Origin: Nanobdellota archaeon
GTDB lineage: Archaea > Nanobdellota > Nanobdellia > SCGC-AAA011-G17 > PNOQ01
DNA: 47,074 nt
Direction: 5' to 3'
Assembly: GCA_018829185.1 (NCBI GenBank)
Contig: JAHJUI010000023.1
Coordinates: forward strand, 1-47,074
The notes beneath the pieces were generated by a model. It worked only from the letters and a program-made list of their open reading frames with translations. It ran no database searches and was not told the DNA's origin. The translations under genes and the position numbers were made by a program. Positions 24,374 through 32,676 of the stretch are shown here, in pieces (position 1 is the first letter of the stretch; every line of letters starts with the position of its first letter).

Positions 24374-25291
24374 TTAACTGGTTTCGTAAACAGTTACTAT
24401 TTTACTTGTAGTATCTAGATATTTATAATCTAATATGATCCTCAAGTTATCTTCATAGTTACTATCTGCTCCAGATTCCAAAGTTCTCTCGCAAATTATT
24501 GTTTTTGCTCCATTGTACAAAGTTAATTTTCCTTTATCTCCCTCTGTACCTTCTGGAAATCTGCATCTTATATCATCTGGATAGATATCCATGTAAACAA
24601 TATCTGCAAAATCAGAACTATCTAATTCTTCACAAGCTTTTGTATGGTCATTAACTGTTCCCGTACCTTTGTTCTCAATTGTTATTGAAAACGTCATTCC
24701 ATCACTACCCTTGTATCCTTGTTCTACCCCGGTTACTTGAACTGGTGCAGATGAGACTGTACCTGTAGTAATTCTGCTTCCTTCTACTTCACAAACTTGT
24801 TCAGCTCCACCTTCACTTAATCTTCTAGAACCCATACAAACAGTTGTACTCACTCTTGTTTTATAAGGATAACAAACTCTTGCATTCACTGGAAATTCTT
24901 GTTTAATAACAATATCTTCAGCATAATTTCCAATTCCCAAATCAATTTCCCTTTCTCCAGGAGTATCTCCCTCTACCGAAATACCATAAAGAACTTCAGA
25001 ACTTGCCATATAATTATTATTTAATCCAAAACTTGGACTTGTACTAAATATTCTAGCTTTTGCTTCTCCAGCTGGAACATCATATTCTCCACTATTTGTT
25101 AATTTAACACTAAATTCTGCATTTTCTCCAGCATCAAAACTTGAAACAGGAGATCCTTCAACAAAGACTATACCAACTCCTTCGGTTCCTCCCTTAAAAG
25201 TTCCTTGGGGCTCATCTACATCCTTTTTATCGCAAGCTGAAAAAGTCATTAGAACACCTATTAAAATTACTGCCAAAAGATATTTTTTCAT
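24374..25291 (-). CDS. predicted lipoprotein, beta-sandwich surface protein
   Basis: 305 residues. The signal ends in a lipobox-like TFSACDKK with Cys20 as the lipid-attachment candidate. The rest is beta-rich, with an early domain like a CARDB or immunoglobulin fold (FDAGENAEFSVKLTNSGEYD) and a C-terminal domain (DIVYMDIYPDDIRC, GDKGKLTLYNGAKTIICE, LRIILDYKYLDTTSKIVTV). That C-terminal domain recurs in the next gene upstream. A GGAGG SD precedes the ATG. It is the last of four exported-protein genes. The function is unknown. Confidence 0.75.
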   Translation of the reverse strand: MKKYLLAVILIGVLMTFSACDKKDVDEPQGTFKGGTEGVGIVFVEGSPVSSFDAGENAEFSVKLTNSGEYDVPAGEAKARIFSTSPSFGLNNNYMASSEVLYGISVEGDTPGEREIDLGIGNYAEDIVIKQEFPVNARVCYPYKTRVSTTVCMGSRRLSEGGAEQVCEVEGSRITTGTVSSAPVQVTGVEQGYKGSDGMTFSITIENKGTGTVNDHTKACEELDSSDFADIVYMDIYPDDIRCRFPEGTEGDKGKLTLYNGAKTIICERTLESGADSNYEDNLRIILDYKYLDTTSKIVTVYETS

Positions 25292-25320
25292 TTTTTAATT
25301 TCCTCCTTTTTTTAACATAA

Positions 25321-26256
25321 TCAACCGCTAAATCCGACACCTGCTGTCTCAAACGGTATTGTTACTGAATGTTTAACCTTATAATAATACTTTAGATTGA
25401 TATTTAAATTTACCTGATGTGGGTCAGTTTCCTTCAAATTCACATCACTGTAACATTCCAATCTTTTAGCGCCTCTAACCAATTTTATTTTACCATCGTT
25501 ACCAACATCTGTTCCGCAATTGAAATTAAGATCATATCCCTTTACATCTATATCCATATATAAATTATCTAAATCCCCATCCCTTTGATTTACACTGGCA
25601 TAAACAACTCCTTCCGGAGCTTGTGTCAAATATAAAATCAACTTCAATCTTACTCTTCCTTCACTTAAAGGCCTTACTTCTTTTTCAAAAGAATTTATTG
25701 TAATCGGTGTTTTTTCTTTAATTACAAAATCATCAAATGAACCAGTTTCTTTTGATTTTTCTTCATCTTCATCACTTAAAAAACTTGGATAAAGTAAATA
25801 AATATTTCTAGACAAAGTTGTATCAACAGGGTATCCTACGGTCACAAAGAAAGTAACAGGTCCAAATTCCAAGTTTCTATAAGCATATTCTCTGTTATTT
25901 CCTGGAAATTCAACCCTTTGCTGTTCTGGCAAAGTTTCTAACTGGCCGTTTTGATTTTCAATAACATTTGCAGCTTCCATTGAAATTGTTTTACATTCTT
26001 CCCCAGAAAGAGGGCTATAATCATCAGGATGAACGTCTCCTAAACAAACTTTAATATTTTTATCCATTTTTTTAGTCATGTAATTAAAAATATCAAGATT
26101 CACAGTAAATGGCATATCATTCATTAACTTATCGGGCAAACCATAAAAAGAAAAATCAATACCCCCTGTAACAGATTGCAATGTTCCAGGATTCCCTCTA
26201 AAATCGCAACCACTAACTAAAACTAAAAATATTAAAAATATCACCAATCTTTTCAT
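25321..26256 (-). CDS. predicted lipoprotein sharing a C-terminal domain with its neighbour
   Basis: 311 residues. The signal peptide has a lipobox LVLVSGCDFRG (Cys17). The middle resembles the neighbour's beta domains, and the C-terminal domain (LYMDIDVKGYDLNFNCG, DGKIKLVRGAKRLEC, VNLNINLKYYYKVKHSVTI) is clearly related to that of the 24374-25291 protein, with the same order of strands and Cys. TTTTATAAG about 20 bases before the ATG could be its own promoter. It is probably anchored on the outer face of the membrane beside the 638-residue protein encoded upstream. Confidence 0.75.
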   Translation of the reverse strand: MKRLVIFLIFLVLVSGCDFRGNPGTLQSVTGGIDFSFYGLPDKLMNDMPFTVNLDIFNYMTKKMDKNIKVCLGDVHPDDYSPLSGEECKTISMEAANVIENQNGQLETLPEQQRVEFPGNNREYAYRNLEFGPVTFFVTVGYPVDTTLSRNIYLLYPSFLSDEDEEKSKETGSFDDFVIKEKTPITINSFEKEVRPLSEGRVRLKLILYLTQAPEGVVYASVNQRDGDLDNLYMDIDVKGYDLNFNCGTDVGNDGKIKLVRGAKRLECYSDVNLKETDPHQVNLNINLKYYYKVKHSVTIPFETAGVGFSG

Positions 26257-26291
26257 ATTATCAAACCTAACTTATACTTATAAAAAACTTT

Positions 26292-28208
26292 CTAATTGGA
26301 ACTAAGACATCCCCCTTCTTCTTCACTCAAATCAACCCAATAACATGAACCGAAATTACACTCATCTGCCCCACAATCTTCTTGAAGAACATAATCTTCA
26401 CATTCTCTTAAAGAAGCACTACACTCAATACATTCTAAAAAGTTTCCATCAAAATCATATATCATTTTACAACCAGGAGTATTACAATAAATTTCTGTTT
26501 TATCCTGGCATACATCTTCATCTAATTGACCCCTCCTAACTTTAACTAATGTCCATTCTCTATCTGAAAATACATATTTAGATTCTGCAAAAACAACATA
26601 TTTATAGAAGTCGGTGTCATCATATGAATCTCTAATTTCAAACTGACAATTTAGGTTTATAACATCTTTATACCTACTTATGCAATCTTGTTCACTAACT
26701 GGTTCTCCAAACAATTCATTTCTTCTTTCTTCATCAGTACAATCAATATTTACCTTATCTCTATAAGCAGCATCTGTAATTTTATACAATTTATTTCCAT
26801 ACCCATCTCTAAGTCCAATATCTTTAAAGTCGCAGAACCGTTCATCTTCTGTAAATTTAAGCGGTGGTGGAACGTGTAATAAGAAGTCTTGAACCTCATT
26901 CAAATACCCACTCCACTCCGGATTTTTGCTTAAATCTATATTAAAATATAAGGGAACTTCTGACCCTAGCACAAATGGTTGGGGGCTTTTATATCTTTTA
27001 GTTCCAACATAAAAACCAATATTCATTGGCCCATAAGTAGAAACACCTTTAACAACTCCACTAATAAAATCTACTCCCGGTTCTGCTGCAACAATCCATA
27101 AAAGTGGTTTTCCTTCAGCATCGAATTCTCTTTTCAATTCTTTTCCTATAAAGTAAACATCCCATGTGGCATTAGTAATAAATTCATAATCTGCTTTTAT
27201 TTCTGCTGTCCTACTTAATTGTTTAGTATCTTTTCTTTCAAAGAAAATATCTGGGAAGTACAATCCTTCTGGAAAAATACAGGTAACATGATAATAAGTT
27301 TCCCCCAATATTGTTTCAGTATATTCTTCATCAACATAAGCAGTATCAGATATACTCACTAATTCAAATTCTTCCGGAGAAACATCAATATCTTTCCCAA
27401 GATAATCTTCCAAAGAACAACTCATTTTAACATCTAAATCTCTTGTTAAACTTTGTCCAGCTAAAGTAGCCTGCAAAATAATTGGATCTCTTGAAGCATA
27501 AATCGATCCTGGAGCTGTTGAAAAAAATTCTTTTATCTTCAACCCTAAAAAAAGATTATTTTCATTTTGTTCAACATCTGATTGCCAAGCAAATTGTTCT
27601 TGAATTCCTTCTCCTGTCCAAAATCCCCTAAAACCTTTTTGGAATGTTGTCCATGCATTCCCATCTTCTTGAATTCTATATTCGGTCATAGTCCCTTCAG
27701 CCCCAGCAACTTCCACCCAACCAGATTGATTAGCGCCATACATAAACCAAATAATTCCGCCCACTACTAAAATTCCAAGAATCAAAGGTCCACCAACTCT
27801 TTTAAAAAATCCTCCAACGCCACCCATTCCGCTTTTAAGATAAGTTACGAAAAGGATAATAAATAAAAGAAGAACCCCCCATTTAATATAAAATACTCCG
27901 GGTACAAAAATAAGTATTAAAATTGCTATAATTATTCCTATAAACCATTTAAATAAAGTTATACCAATTCCCTTATATCTTCCAAGGGCTTCAAGCTGAT
28001 CCACTCTATCTTTCCAACTCCTACTAGAACTAGAGCCTCCAGAATATCCGCCTTGAGAAGAAAGATTATTACTTATACCAAACAGATTTTTGCCTCTTTG
28101 ATCTCCTGCAGCTCTTGCTTCAGATTTTGCTCTTTCTTGAGCCATTTCCTTTGCTGCCGCTCTTGCTCTTGCTTCAGTTTTTGCTCTAGCTTGACCTTCC
28201 TTAGACAT
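26292..28208 (-). CDS. large membrane protein with three N-terminal helices and Cys-rich exported domain
   Basis: 638 residues. An Ala/Arg/Glu-rich cytosolic head of about 50 residues (EGQARAKTEARARAAAKEMA) precedes three membrane segments (about 86-160: WFIGIIIAILILIFVPGVF and two more). About 470 extracellular beta-rich residues follow, with Cys pairs. A Cys-rich end (CQDKTEIYCNTPGCKMI, CIECSASLRECEDYV, CGADECNFGSCYW) closes it. Repeated strand patterns (NCQF, then a Tyr-rich stretch ending in TLVKV) resemble the domains of the two lipoproteins. A GAGGT SD precedes the ATG. A structural surface complex is inferred; no enzyme motif is seen. Confidence 0.7.
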   Translation of the reverse strand: MSKEGQARAKTEARARAAAKEMAQERAKSEARAAGDQRGKNLFGISNNLSSQGGYSGGSSSSRSWKDRVDQLEALGRYKGIGITLFKWFIGIIIAILILIFVPGVFYIKWGVLLLFIILFVTYLKSGMGGVGGFFKRVGGPLILGILVVGGIIWFMYGANQSGWVEVAGAEGTMTEYRIQEDGNAWTTFQKGFRGFWTGEGIQEQFAWQSDVEQNENNLFLGLKIKEFFSTAPGSIYASRDPIILQATLAGQSLTRDLDVKMSCSLEDYLGKDIDVSPEEFELVSISDTAYVDEEYTETILGETYYHVTCIFPEGLYFPDIFFERKDTKQLSRTAEIKADYEFITNATWDVYFIGKELKREFDAEGKPLLWIVAAEPGVDFISGVVKGVSTYGPMNIGFYVGTKRYKSPQPFVLGSEVPLYFNIDLSKNPEWSGYLNEVQDFLLHVPPPLKFTEDERFCDFKDIGLRDGYGNKLYKITDAAYRDKVNIDCTDEERRNELFGEPVSEQDCISRYKDVINLNCQFEIRDSYDDTDFYKYVVFAESKYVFSDREWTLVKVRRGQLDEDVCQDKTEIYCNTPGCKMIYDFDGNFLECIECSASLRECEDYVLQEDCGADECNFGSCYWVDLSEEEGGCLSSN

Positions 28209-28223
28209 AATTAACCTCTTTTT

Positions 28224-29384
28224 TTAATCTTCTAAACTAATTTTTAATTCATCAATTTCAAAATCTGTGTTCGGAATAATTTTAAAATCATTATCTCCTT
28301 TTCTAATATGTTGAGTAATATCCTTCTCAAAAGAATTTGAAGAAGTATCTATCCCAATTGTATAGCCATTAATAATAATATCTGCTACAATCCTATCGCC
28401 ATCAAACTCCATCTCTAAAATAACATCATCTCCATCTCTTATCATGTCCCATTGTTCAGTATCAACTTCAAAATCATATTCATATTCGTTTTCTACACCT
28501 TCATCATACTCATTTCTAACCGTAATATCATTAAACATAAAATCCCCATTATCTATTGAAAACTCTAAAACATTACTTCCACTTTCAAAATCATCTTTAT
28601 CTAAATTTATTGTTTTCTTACCGCCAGAACAAATTAATGGTTCATCAACTAAAATTTTATCATTAAGATATAACTTGAACCGCCCATATCCATCTAATTC
28701 TTTACAATATATAAAGAAGCTAAGTTCAGCATCTTTAATATTTCTTTTTTCGCTTGAAGAAACCCTAAATGTTTCAATTGCTAATGAATTTTTCTTTTCA
28801 AAAACTTTCTTAATTTTGATATCTCTTAAATCATAATGGTTCTTTACGAAAAATCCGCTAGTTACAGATATTTTTATATTATTATTTTCTTCAATATAAT
28901 CTGTTGGTAAAATAACTTCTACAATTCCCGCTCTTTTAAATCCATTAAATACAATATTTCCATTTAGTTCAATTACCAAATCTCCTTTTGGATCTAAAAC
29001 ACTAAAATATAACATTAATTCTTTTAGATTTTCAATATCGTCAACTCTAAAAGACAACTCTTGAGAACTATCTCCAAAAATGCTTCTTTCAATTTTTAGA
29101 TTACTGGCTAAAGTTTTCAATTCTGGTTCATCTTTAAGAAACAAATTAATATTGCCCAACTCATATTCTTTAACTTGGTCATCAGAAAGGTCTCCGGGAT
29201 ATTCAAGTAATAAAACATCTTTAAGTTCTAAATCATCACAAACATCTAAACATTCATCATCTTCATTCAATAACATACACCTATCGCAAGGTGGCATTAA
29301 AGCAATTACAAAGAGCATTAAGGTAATCATACCAGCAATAACACCGCCAGCAGTACCGATAATAGGTTCTTTATCTTTTCCCAT
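28224..29384 (-). CDS. exported protein with a single N-terminal membrane anchor
   Basis: 386 residues from the ATG at 29384. One membrane helix (about 12-30) is followed by PPCDRC and an acidic Cys cluster. About 330 beta-rich residues make up the rest, including LFLYFSVLD-like and FELNGNIVFNGF-like strands that suggest carbohydrate-binding-like or immunoglobulin domains. It is the first gene of the exported cluster and is divergent from pelota. TTTTATATAT on the minus strand about 24 bases before the ATG gives a leaderless start; the alternative TTG at 29390 is less likely. Confidence 0.7.
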   Translation of the reverse strand: MGKDKEPIIGTAGGVIAGMITLMLFVIALMPPCDRCMLLNEDDECLDVCDDLELKDVLLLEYPGDLSDDQVKEYELGNINLFLKDEPELKTLASNLKIERSIFGDSSQELSFRVDDIENLKELMLYFSVLDPKGDLVIELNGNIVFNGFKRAGIVEVILPTDYIEENNNIKISVTSGFFVKNHYDLRDIKIKKVFEKKNSLAIETFRVSSSEKRNIKDAELSFFIYCKELDGYGRFKLYLNDKILVDEPLICSGGKKTINLDKDDFESGSNVLEFSIDNGDFMFNDITVRNEYDEGVENEYEYDFEVDTEQWDMIRDGDDVILEMEFDGDRIVADIIINGYTIGIDTSSNSFEKDITQHIRKGDNDFKIIPNTDFEIDELKISLED

Positions 29385-29403
29385 AATCAAAAGAATAAGT
29401 TTA

Positions 29404-29416
29404 TTAATATATAAAA
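29404..29416. promoter_or_regulatory. bidirectional TATA region between the exported cluster and pelA
   Basis: The 51-bp spacer (29385-29435) contains TTAATATATAAAA with a symmetrical ATATAT core at 29407-29412. The core is about 26 bases from the pelA ATG and 25 from the ATG of the minus-strand gene. Both genes lack an SD in this arrangement. Confidence 0.6.
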
Positions 29417-29435
29417 CTTACTTTTGTATAAAACC

Positions 29436-30497
29436 ATGAAAATCATTAAAGAGAACATAAAAAAGGGCTTTGTAACTCTAAAAATCGAAAATCTAGATGA
29501 CTTATGGTACTTAAGCCAGATAATAGATGAAACAGATTTTATTAGTGGTAAAACTCTAAGAAAAATAAAATTAGAATCAGATACTCGTTCAAAAAAAATA
29601 GAAAAAAAGACAGTTAAATTAAAAATCGAAGTTAACAAAATAGAATTTCATAAAACTTCTGATATCTTACGTGCTTCTGGAAAAGTTCTAGAAGGCCCCG
29701 AAGACATTTCATTAGGTTCCCACCATACTTTCAATTTAGAAAATGGGACTATTTTCACATTAGAAAAAAAATCTTGGTTAAACTATCAAATAAAAAGAAT
29801 AAAAGAAGCTTCAAAAGAAAGTAAAACAAAAATTTTAATATTAGTTTTAGATAGAGATGAAGCAACCTTTGCTTTACTTAAAAAATATGGGTTTGATATA
29901 TTAACTAACTTTCAAGGAGAAGTGGAAAGGAAAAGAGAAAAAACAAAAACAGAATCAAAATTCTATGATGAAGTTATAAAAATTCTAAATCAATATGAAA
30001 AGAAATACAATTTCAACCATATAATTTTAGCCTCTCCAGCATTTTGGAAAGAAAATTTATTTAAAATAATAAAGAAAAAAGCTCCAGAATCGGCTAAAAA
30101 AATAATATTATCAACCTGTAATTCAACAGGGGAGAATGCAATTATTGAAGTTCTAAAAAGAAAAGAAGTTCAAACAGCATTAAAAGAAGATAGAATTGCA
30201 AAAGAAACAGGTTTAATAGAAGAATTATTAGAAGAAATCTCAAAAGATAATTTAGCAGTTTATGGTATAAAAGAAGTTGAAAATGCAGTTAATTCAGGTG
30301 CTGTAAAAACCTTATTATTAACAGACTCTTTAATGAAAAAATACAGAACTAAAAACTTCGAAAAACTAGACTCTTTAATGAAAAACGTAGAATCTCAAAA
30401 AGGGGAAATTCGTATTATCTCAACAGAACATGATGCAGGAAAAAAACTAAATGGTCTTTCAGGAATAGCTGCAATTCTTAGATACAAAACTTATTAG
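29436..30497 (+). CDS. pelA: pelota (mRNA surveillance / ribosome rescue factor)
   Basis: 353 residues from the ATG at 29436. The N-terminal domain (KKGFVTLKIENLDDLWYLSQ, VEVNKIEFHK-like strand, LRASGKVLEGPEDISLGSHH) is the Sm-like Pelota domain. The middle and C-terminal eRF1-like domains follow (ILVLDRDEATFALLKKYG, AVYGIKEVENAVNSGAV, ISTEHDAGKKLNGLSGIAAI). There is no GGQ motif, as expected. It works with aEF1A/ABCE1 to free stalled ribosomes. A TTG at 29424 is an unlikely start because the TATA box is placed for the ATG. The next gene follows after 35 bases, with its own TATA-like TTTAAATA. Confidence 0.95.
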   Translation: MKIIKENIKKGFVTLKIENLDDLWYLSQIIDETDFISGKTLRKIKLESDTRSKKIEKKTVKLKIEVNKIEFHKTSDILRASGKVLEGPEDISLGSHHTFNLENGTIFTLEKKSWLNYQIKRIKEASKESKTKILILVLDRDEATFALLKKYGFDILTNFQGEVERKREKTKTESKFYDEVIKILNQYEKKYNFNHIILASPAFWKENLFKIIKKKAPESAKKIILSTCNSTGENAIIEVLKRKEVQTALKEDRIAKETGLIEELLEEISKDNLAVYGIKEVENAVNSGAVKTLLLTDSLMKKYRTKNFEKLDSLMKNVESQKGEIRIISTEHDAGKKLNGLSGIAAILRYKTY

Positions 30498-30532
30498 TTA
30501 AGTTTAAATATTAATTTTTCCAAGAATGATTT

Positions 30533-30994
30533 ATGGTTTCAAAAAAACAAGTAAACAAATTTGTTAAATCTCAAGAAAGCATACAATTCTACAAAAAAAT
30601 TCAGGGGGCATTAACTGAAGTTCTTCAAGCAATGCCGAATGAGGATTTCCATAAAGTTACAAAAAATCTTAAAATCATTTCCTTACAAGAAGGCATAATC
30701 GGCCAAGCAATGGTTTTTCCAAATTCAAAAGGAAAATTTAAAGTTGTTTCAATTGTTTATGTTCCAAAAATACCCATGAATGTTCTAAAGTTCATAATCG
30801 CTCATGAATTGGGGCATATCCACCAAGGGAGACACAATACAAAAAAAGGGGAGAATATTTACATTTTAGAAAAGCATGCCAACAAAATGGCAAAGAAGTG
30901 GGGTTTTCCGCCAACAGAAAAAACATGGGAATGGATATTCAAATATATGAAAAAATATAAAATAAAGTGGCCAAAAGATTGGCCAAAGGAATAA
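30533..30994 (+). CDS. small HExxH metalloprotein (ImmA/IrrE-like or M48-like)
   Basis: 153 residues. IIAHELGHIHQGRHN gives the zinc site H91, E92, H95, and E113 in ILEKHANKMAKKWGF fits the third ligand spacing of the ImmA/IrrE-like peptidases (E..A...A..W.). The N-terminal part is helical. It has no signal peptide, so it is cytosolic. A possible role is regulated cleavage of a repressor or antitoxin; nothing around it confirms that. It is followed at two bases by the cysteine hydrolase gene, with which it is probably co-transcribed. A TATA-like TTTAAATA lies about 25-30 bases before the ATG. Confidence 0.7.
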   Translation: MVSKKQVNKFVKSQESIQFYKKIQGALTEVLQAMPNEDFHKVTKNLKIISLQEGIIGQAMVFPNSKGKFKVVSIVYVPKIPMNVLKFIIAHELGHIHQGRHNTKKGENIYILEKHANKMAKKWGFPPTEKTWEWIFKYMKKYKIKWPKDWPKE

Positions 30995-30996
30995 AG

Positions 30997-31461
30997 ATGG
31001 TAAAAGCACTTATTATCATAGACATGGAAAAAGGTTACATGAAAGATATTTATAATCCTAAAGAAATAATAAAAAATCAAGTTAAATTAATTAAAGCATT
31101 CAACAAGAAAAAACTTCCGGTAATAATAACAACCGGGAAAGCAAGAAAAAAGAAAAATCCTGTAATGGACAGACTATGGGAAAAAGAAACAACCGAATTC
31201 GCAAAGAAGGGATTAGATAAATTTGTTCCAGAAATAGAAAAGGCAAAGGTAAGTAAAGTTTTAGGCAAATCAGAATATGATTGTTTCTATGGAACAGAAC
31301 TAGAAAAATATTGTAAACAAAACAAAATAACAGATTTATATCTATGTGGTGTTTTTTCTGGATGTTGTGTATATCTTACTGGCACCGGAGCAGCATACAG
31401 GGGAATTATGCCTTATTTTGTTAAAGATGCTGTTTCTACTGAAAAAAATCTTGGCATTTAA
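30997..31461 (+). CDS. isochorismatase-family cysteine hydrolase, apparently frameshifted
   Basis: 154 residues as read, from the ATG at 30997. Markers of the family: D9 in ALIIIDMEKGY, K91 in LGKSEYDCFYGTEL and the catalytic Cys in GVFSGCCVYLTGTGAAYRG (C124). The family includes nicotinamidases, so a link to NAD metabolism is possible but unproven. The frame stops early, after DAVSTEKNLGI. The expected end continues in another frame to 31538 (see the next feature). The shift lies at a run of seven A (31442-31448). Upstream ATG codons from 30967 give an unlikely N-terminal extension overlapping the preceding gene. Confidence 0.75.
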   Translation: MVKALIIIDMEKGYMKDIYNPKEIIKNQVKLIKAFNKKKLPVIITTGKARKKKNPVMDRLWEKETTEFAKKGLDKFVPEIEKAKVSKVLGKSEYDCFYGTELEKYCKQNKITDLYLCGVFSGCCVYLTGTGAAYRGIMPYFVKDAVSTEKNLGI

Positions 31462-31538
31462 GAAATTGTAATAACTTCAAAACACTTTTAGGTCCAGTTG
31501 TAACAACAGAACAAGTAATTAAAGAACTAAAAAAATGA
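31442..31538 (+). other. off-frame C-terminal tail of the cysteine hydrolase; possible -1 shift site
   Basis: The -1 frame after the A7 run reads SWHLRNCNNFKTLLGP then VVTTEQVIKELKK and stops with TGA at 31536-31538. GPVVTTEQVI is the usual end of an isochorismatase fold (v-TTEEV). That TGA overlaps the next ATG (31535) by four bases, the coupling style used throughout the window, so the off-frame tail looks genuine. The bases A-AAA-AAT in the zero frame form a classical -1 slippery heptamer. A homopolymer sequencing error is the simplest alternative. Confidence 0.6.
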
Positions 31539-32266
31539 CAAGAGAATTCTGGAAAGATTGGAAAAGGAAAACTATTATAGAGAAAAAAGCTATTAAGAGA
31601 ATAATCAAAGCCAGAGGGTTAATAATCAAATCAATTCCAAAAAACAAACTAATTGCAATTTACATAAAAGGAAGTTTTGTTAGACGTGAAATGAATAAAA
31701 ATAGTGATATTGATATAGTTCCAATAGTTACAGAAATAAAATATGAAGGTCGTGTTTTTGAAGTAAATTCTCATAATGTTTACCCCTGTATTGTTGTTCC
31801 GTTGTCAATAGAAGAATTTAAGAAAAATAAGTTAATGACCCAAGCAAATCATAAACCAGATTTGAGAGCTAAACCAGATAGATTTCTTAAAAAATTAAAA
31901 GAATGTGGATTAATTTATGGAAATGGATTGAATCCTAAAAAGTTTCCAATAAGAAGTAATGAAAAAGCTTTGAAAGATGAAATAAAACTAATGGGGGAAG
32001 GTTATATTAAACTATATAGAAAAAAAGAAATAAAATTTGCTCCTTTGTTAAAACAAGTATTTTGGTTAACAGAAACAGAATTAGAACATAAAAAAAAGAA
32101 AGTATCTCATACTTGGAAAGGTTTAGATAAAGCTATAAAAGAAAAAAGCCACATAATGCATCTTGCTTACAAATATAGATTAAACAAACCAAAAGATAAA
32201 AAAAGAAGAGACGCTTTTGTTAAAAAATTAGAAAAACATTTAAATAAATTAGAAAAAATTTTCTAA
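31535..32266 (+). CDS. nucleotidyltransferase-domain protein (Pol-beta superfamily)
   Basis: 243 residues. The signature GSFVRREMNKNSDIDI (G46, S47 then D58, D60) is the nucleotidyltransferase active site, with a possible third acid in the next strand. An all-helical C-terminal half (LMGEGYIKLYRKKEIKFAP, then basic) resembles HEPN-like or substrate-binding partners of such enzymes. The substrate is not evident; AMP transfer to a protein or small molecule is possible. The ATG overlaps the off-frame end of the cysteine hydrolase. The last four bases overlap the opposing gene. Confidence 0.75.
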   Translation: MTREFWKDWKRKTIIEKKAIKRIIKARGLIIKSIPKNKLIAIYIKGSFVRREMNKNSDIDIVPIVTEIKYEGRVFEVNSHNVYPCIVVPLSIEEFKKNKLMTQANHKPDLRAKPDRFLKKLKECGLIYGNGLNPKKFPIRSNEKALKDEIKLMGEGYIKLYRKKEIKFAPLLKQVFWLTETELEHKKKKVSHTWKGLDKAIKEKSHIMHLAYKYRLNKPKDKKRRDAFVKKLEKHLNKLEKIF

Positions 32267-32676
32267 ATCTCTAACATCTCAGCATACTTAGGAAATTCTT
32301 TCTTAAAATCCTTATGAACCCTGTCCTCACTAGCAATAAAATCTAACATATCCTGTCCTTTAACCTTACTCCTATCCAAAACATGAAACAATTCATGCAA
32401 AACAAGAGCTTTAATAAACTCTGGATCTTTAGTTAACAAATTAATTACATCCTTACAAAGAACAATTGTCTCCTTACGACCAGAATGAACAACCAGACTA
32501 CCCACTTTAATAGGTAAACCTTCTTTCATCTCTTCATGAATAATCCTACTTCTAGAACTCAAATCAAAAAACTCTTCCTCATTCAAAAACTCCAAAAAAA
32601 CATCAACCTTATGTTTCTTAGAAAACATACTATACGCTTGCTCGGCAGCTTTTATCACCTCTTTCTCATTCATCAT
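32263..32676 (-). CDS. small HExxH metallopeptidase-like protein
   Basis: 137 residues. LVLHELFHVLDRSKV gives H94, E95, H98, and an acidic residue in FIASEDRVHKDF is the candidate third ligand. The rest is helical and cytosolic. It resembles the SprT/WLM or putative archaeal zinc-peptidase families only in this site. The ATG overlaps the stop of the upstream FAD-dependent gene by four bases, so it belongs to that operon. No substrate is suggested by context. Confidence 0.65.
   Translation of the reverse strand: MMNEKEVIKAAEQAYSMFSKKHKVDVFLEFLNEEEFFDLSSRSRIIHEEMKEGLPIKVGSLVVHSGRKETIVLCKDVINLLTKDPEFIKALVLHELFHVLDRSKVKGQDMLDFIASEDRVHKDFKKEFPKYAEMLEI

Noticed and set aside
30967-30996. An N-terminal extension of the cysteine hydrolase
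   Set aside because: It overlaps the preceding gene and adds MAKRLAKGIK before the conserved start MVKALIIIDM.
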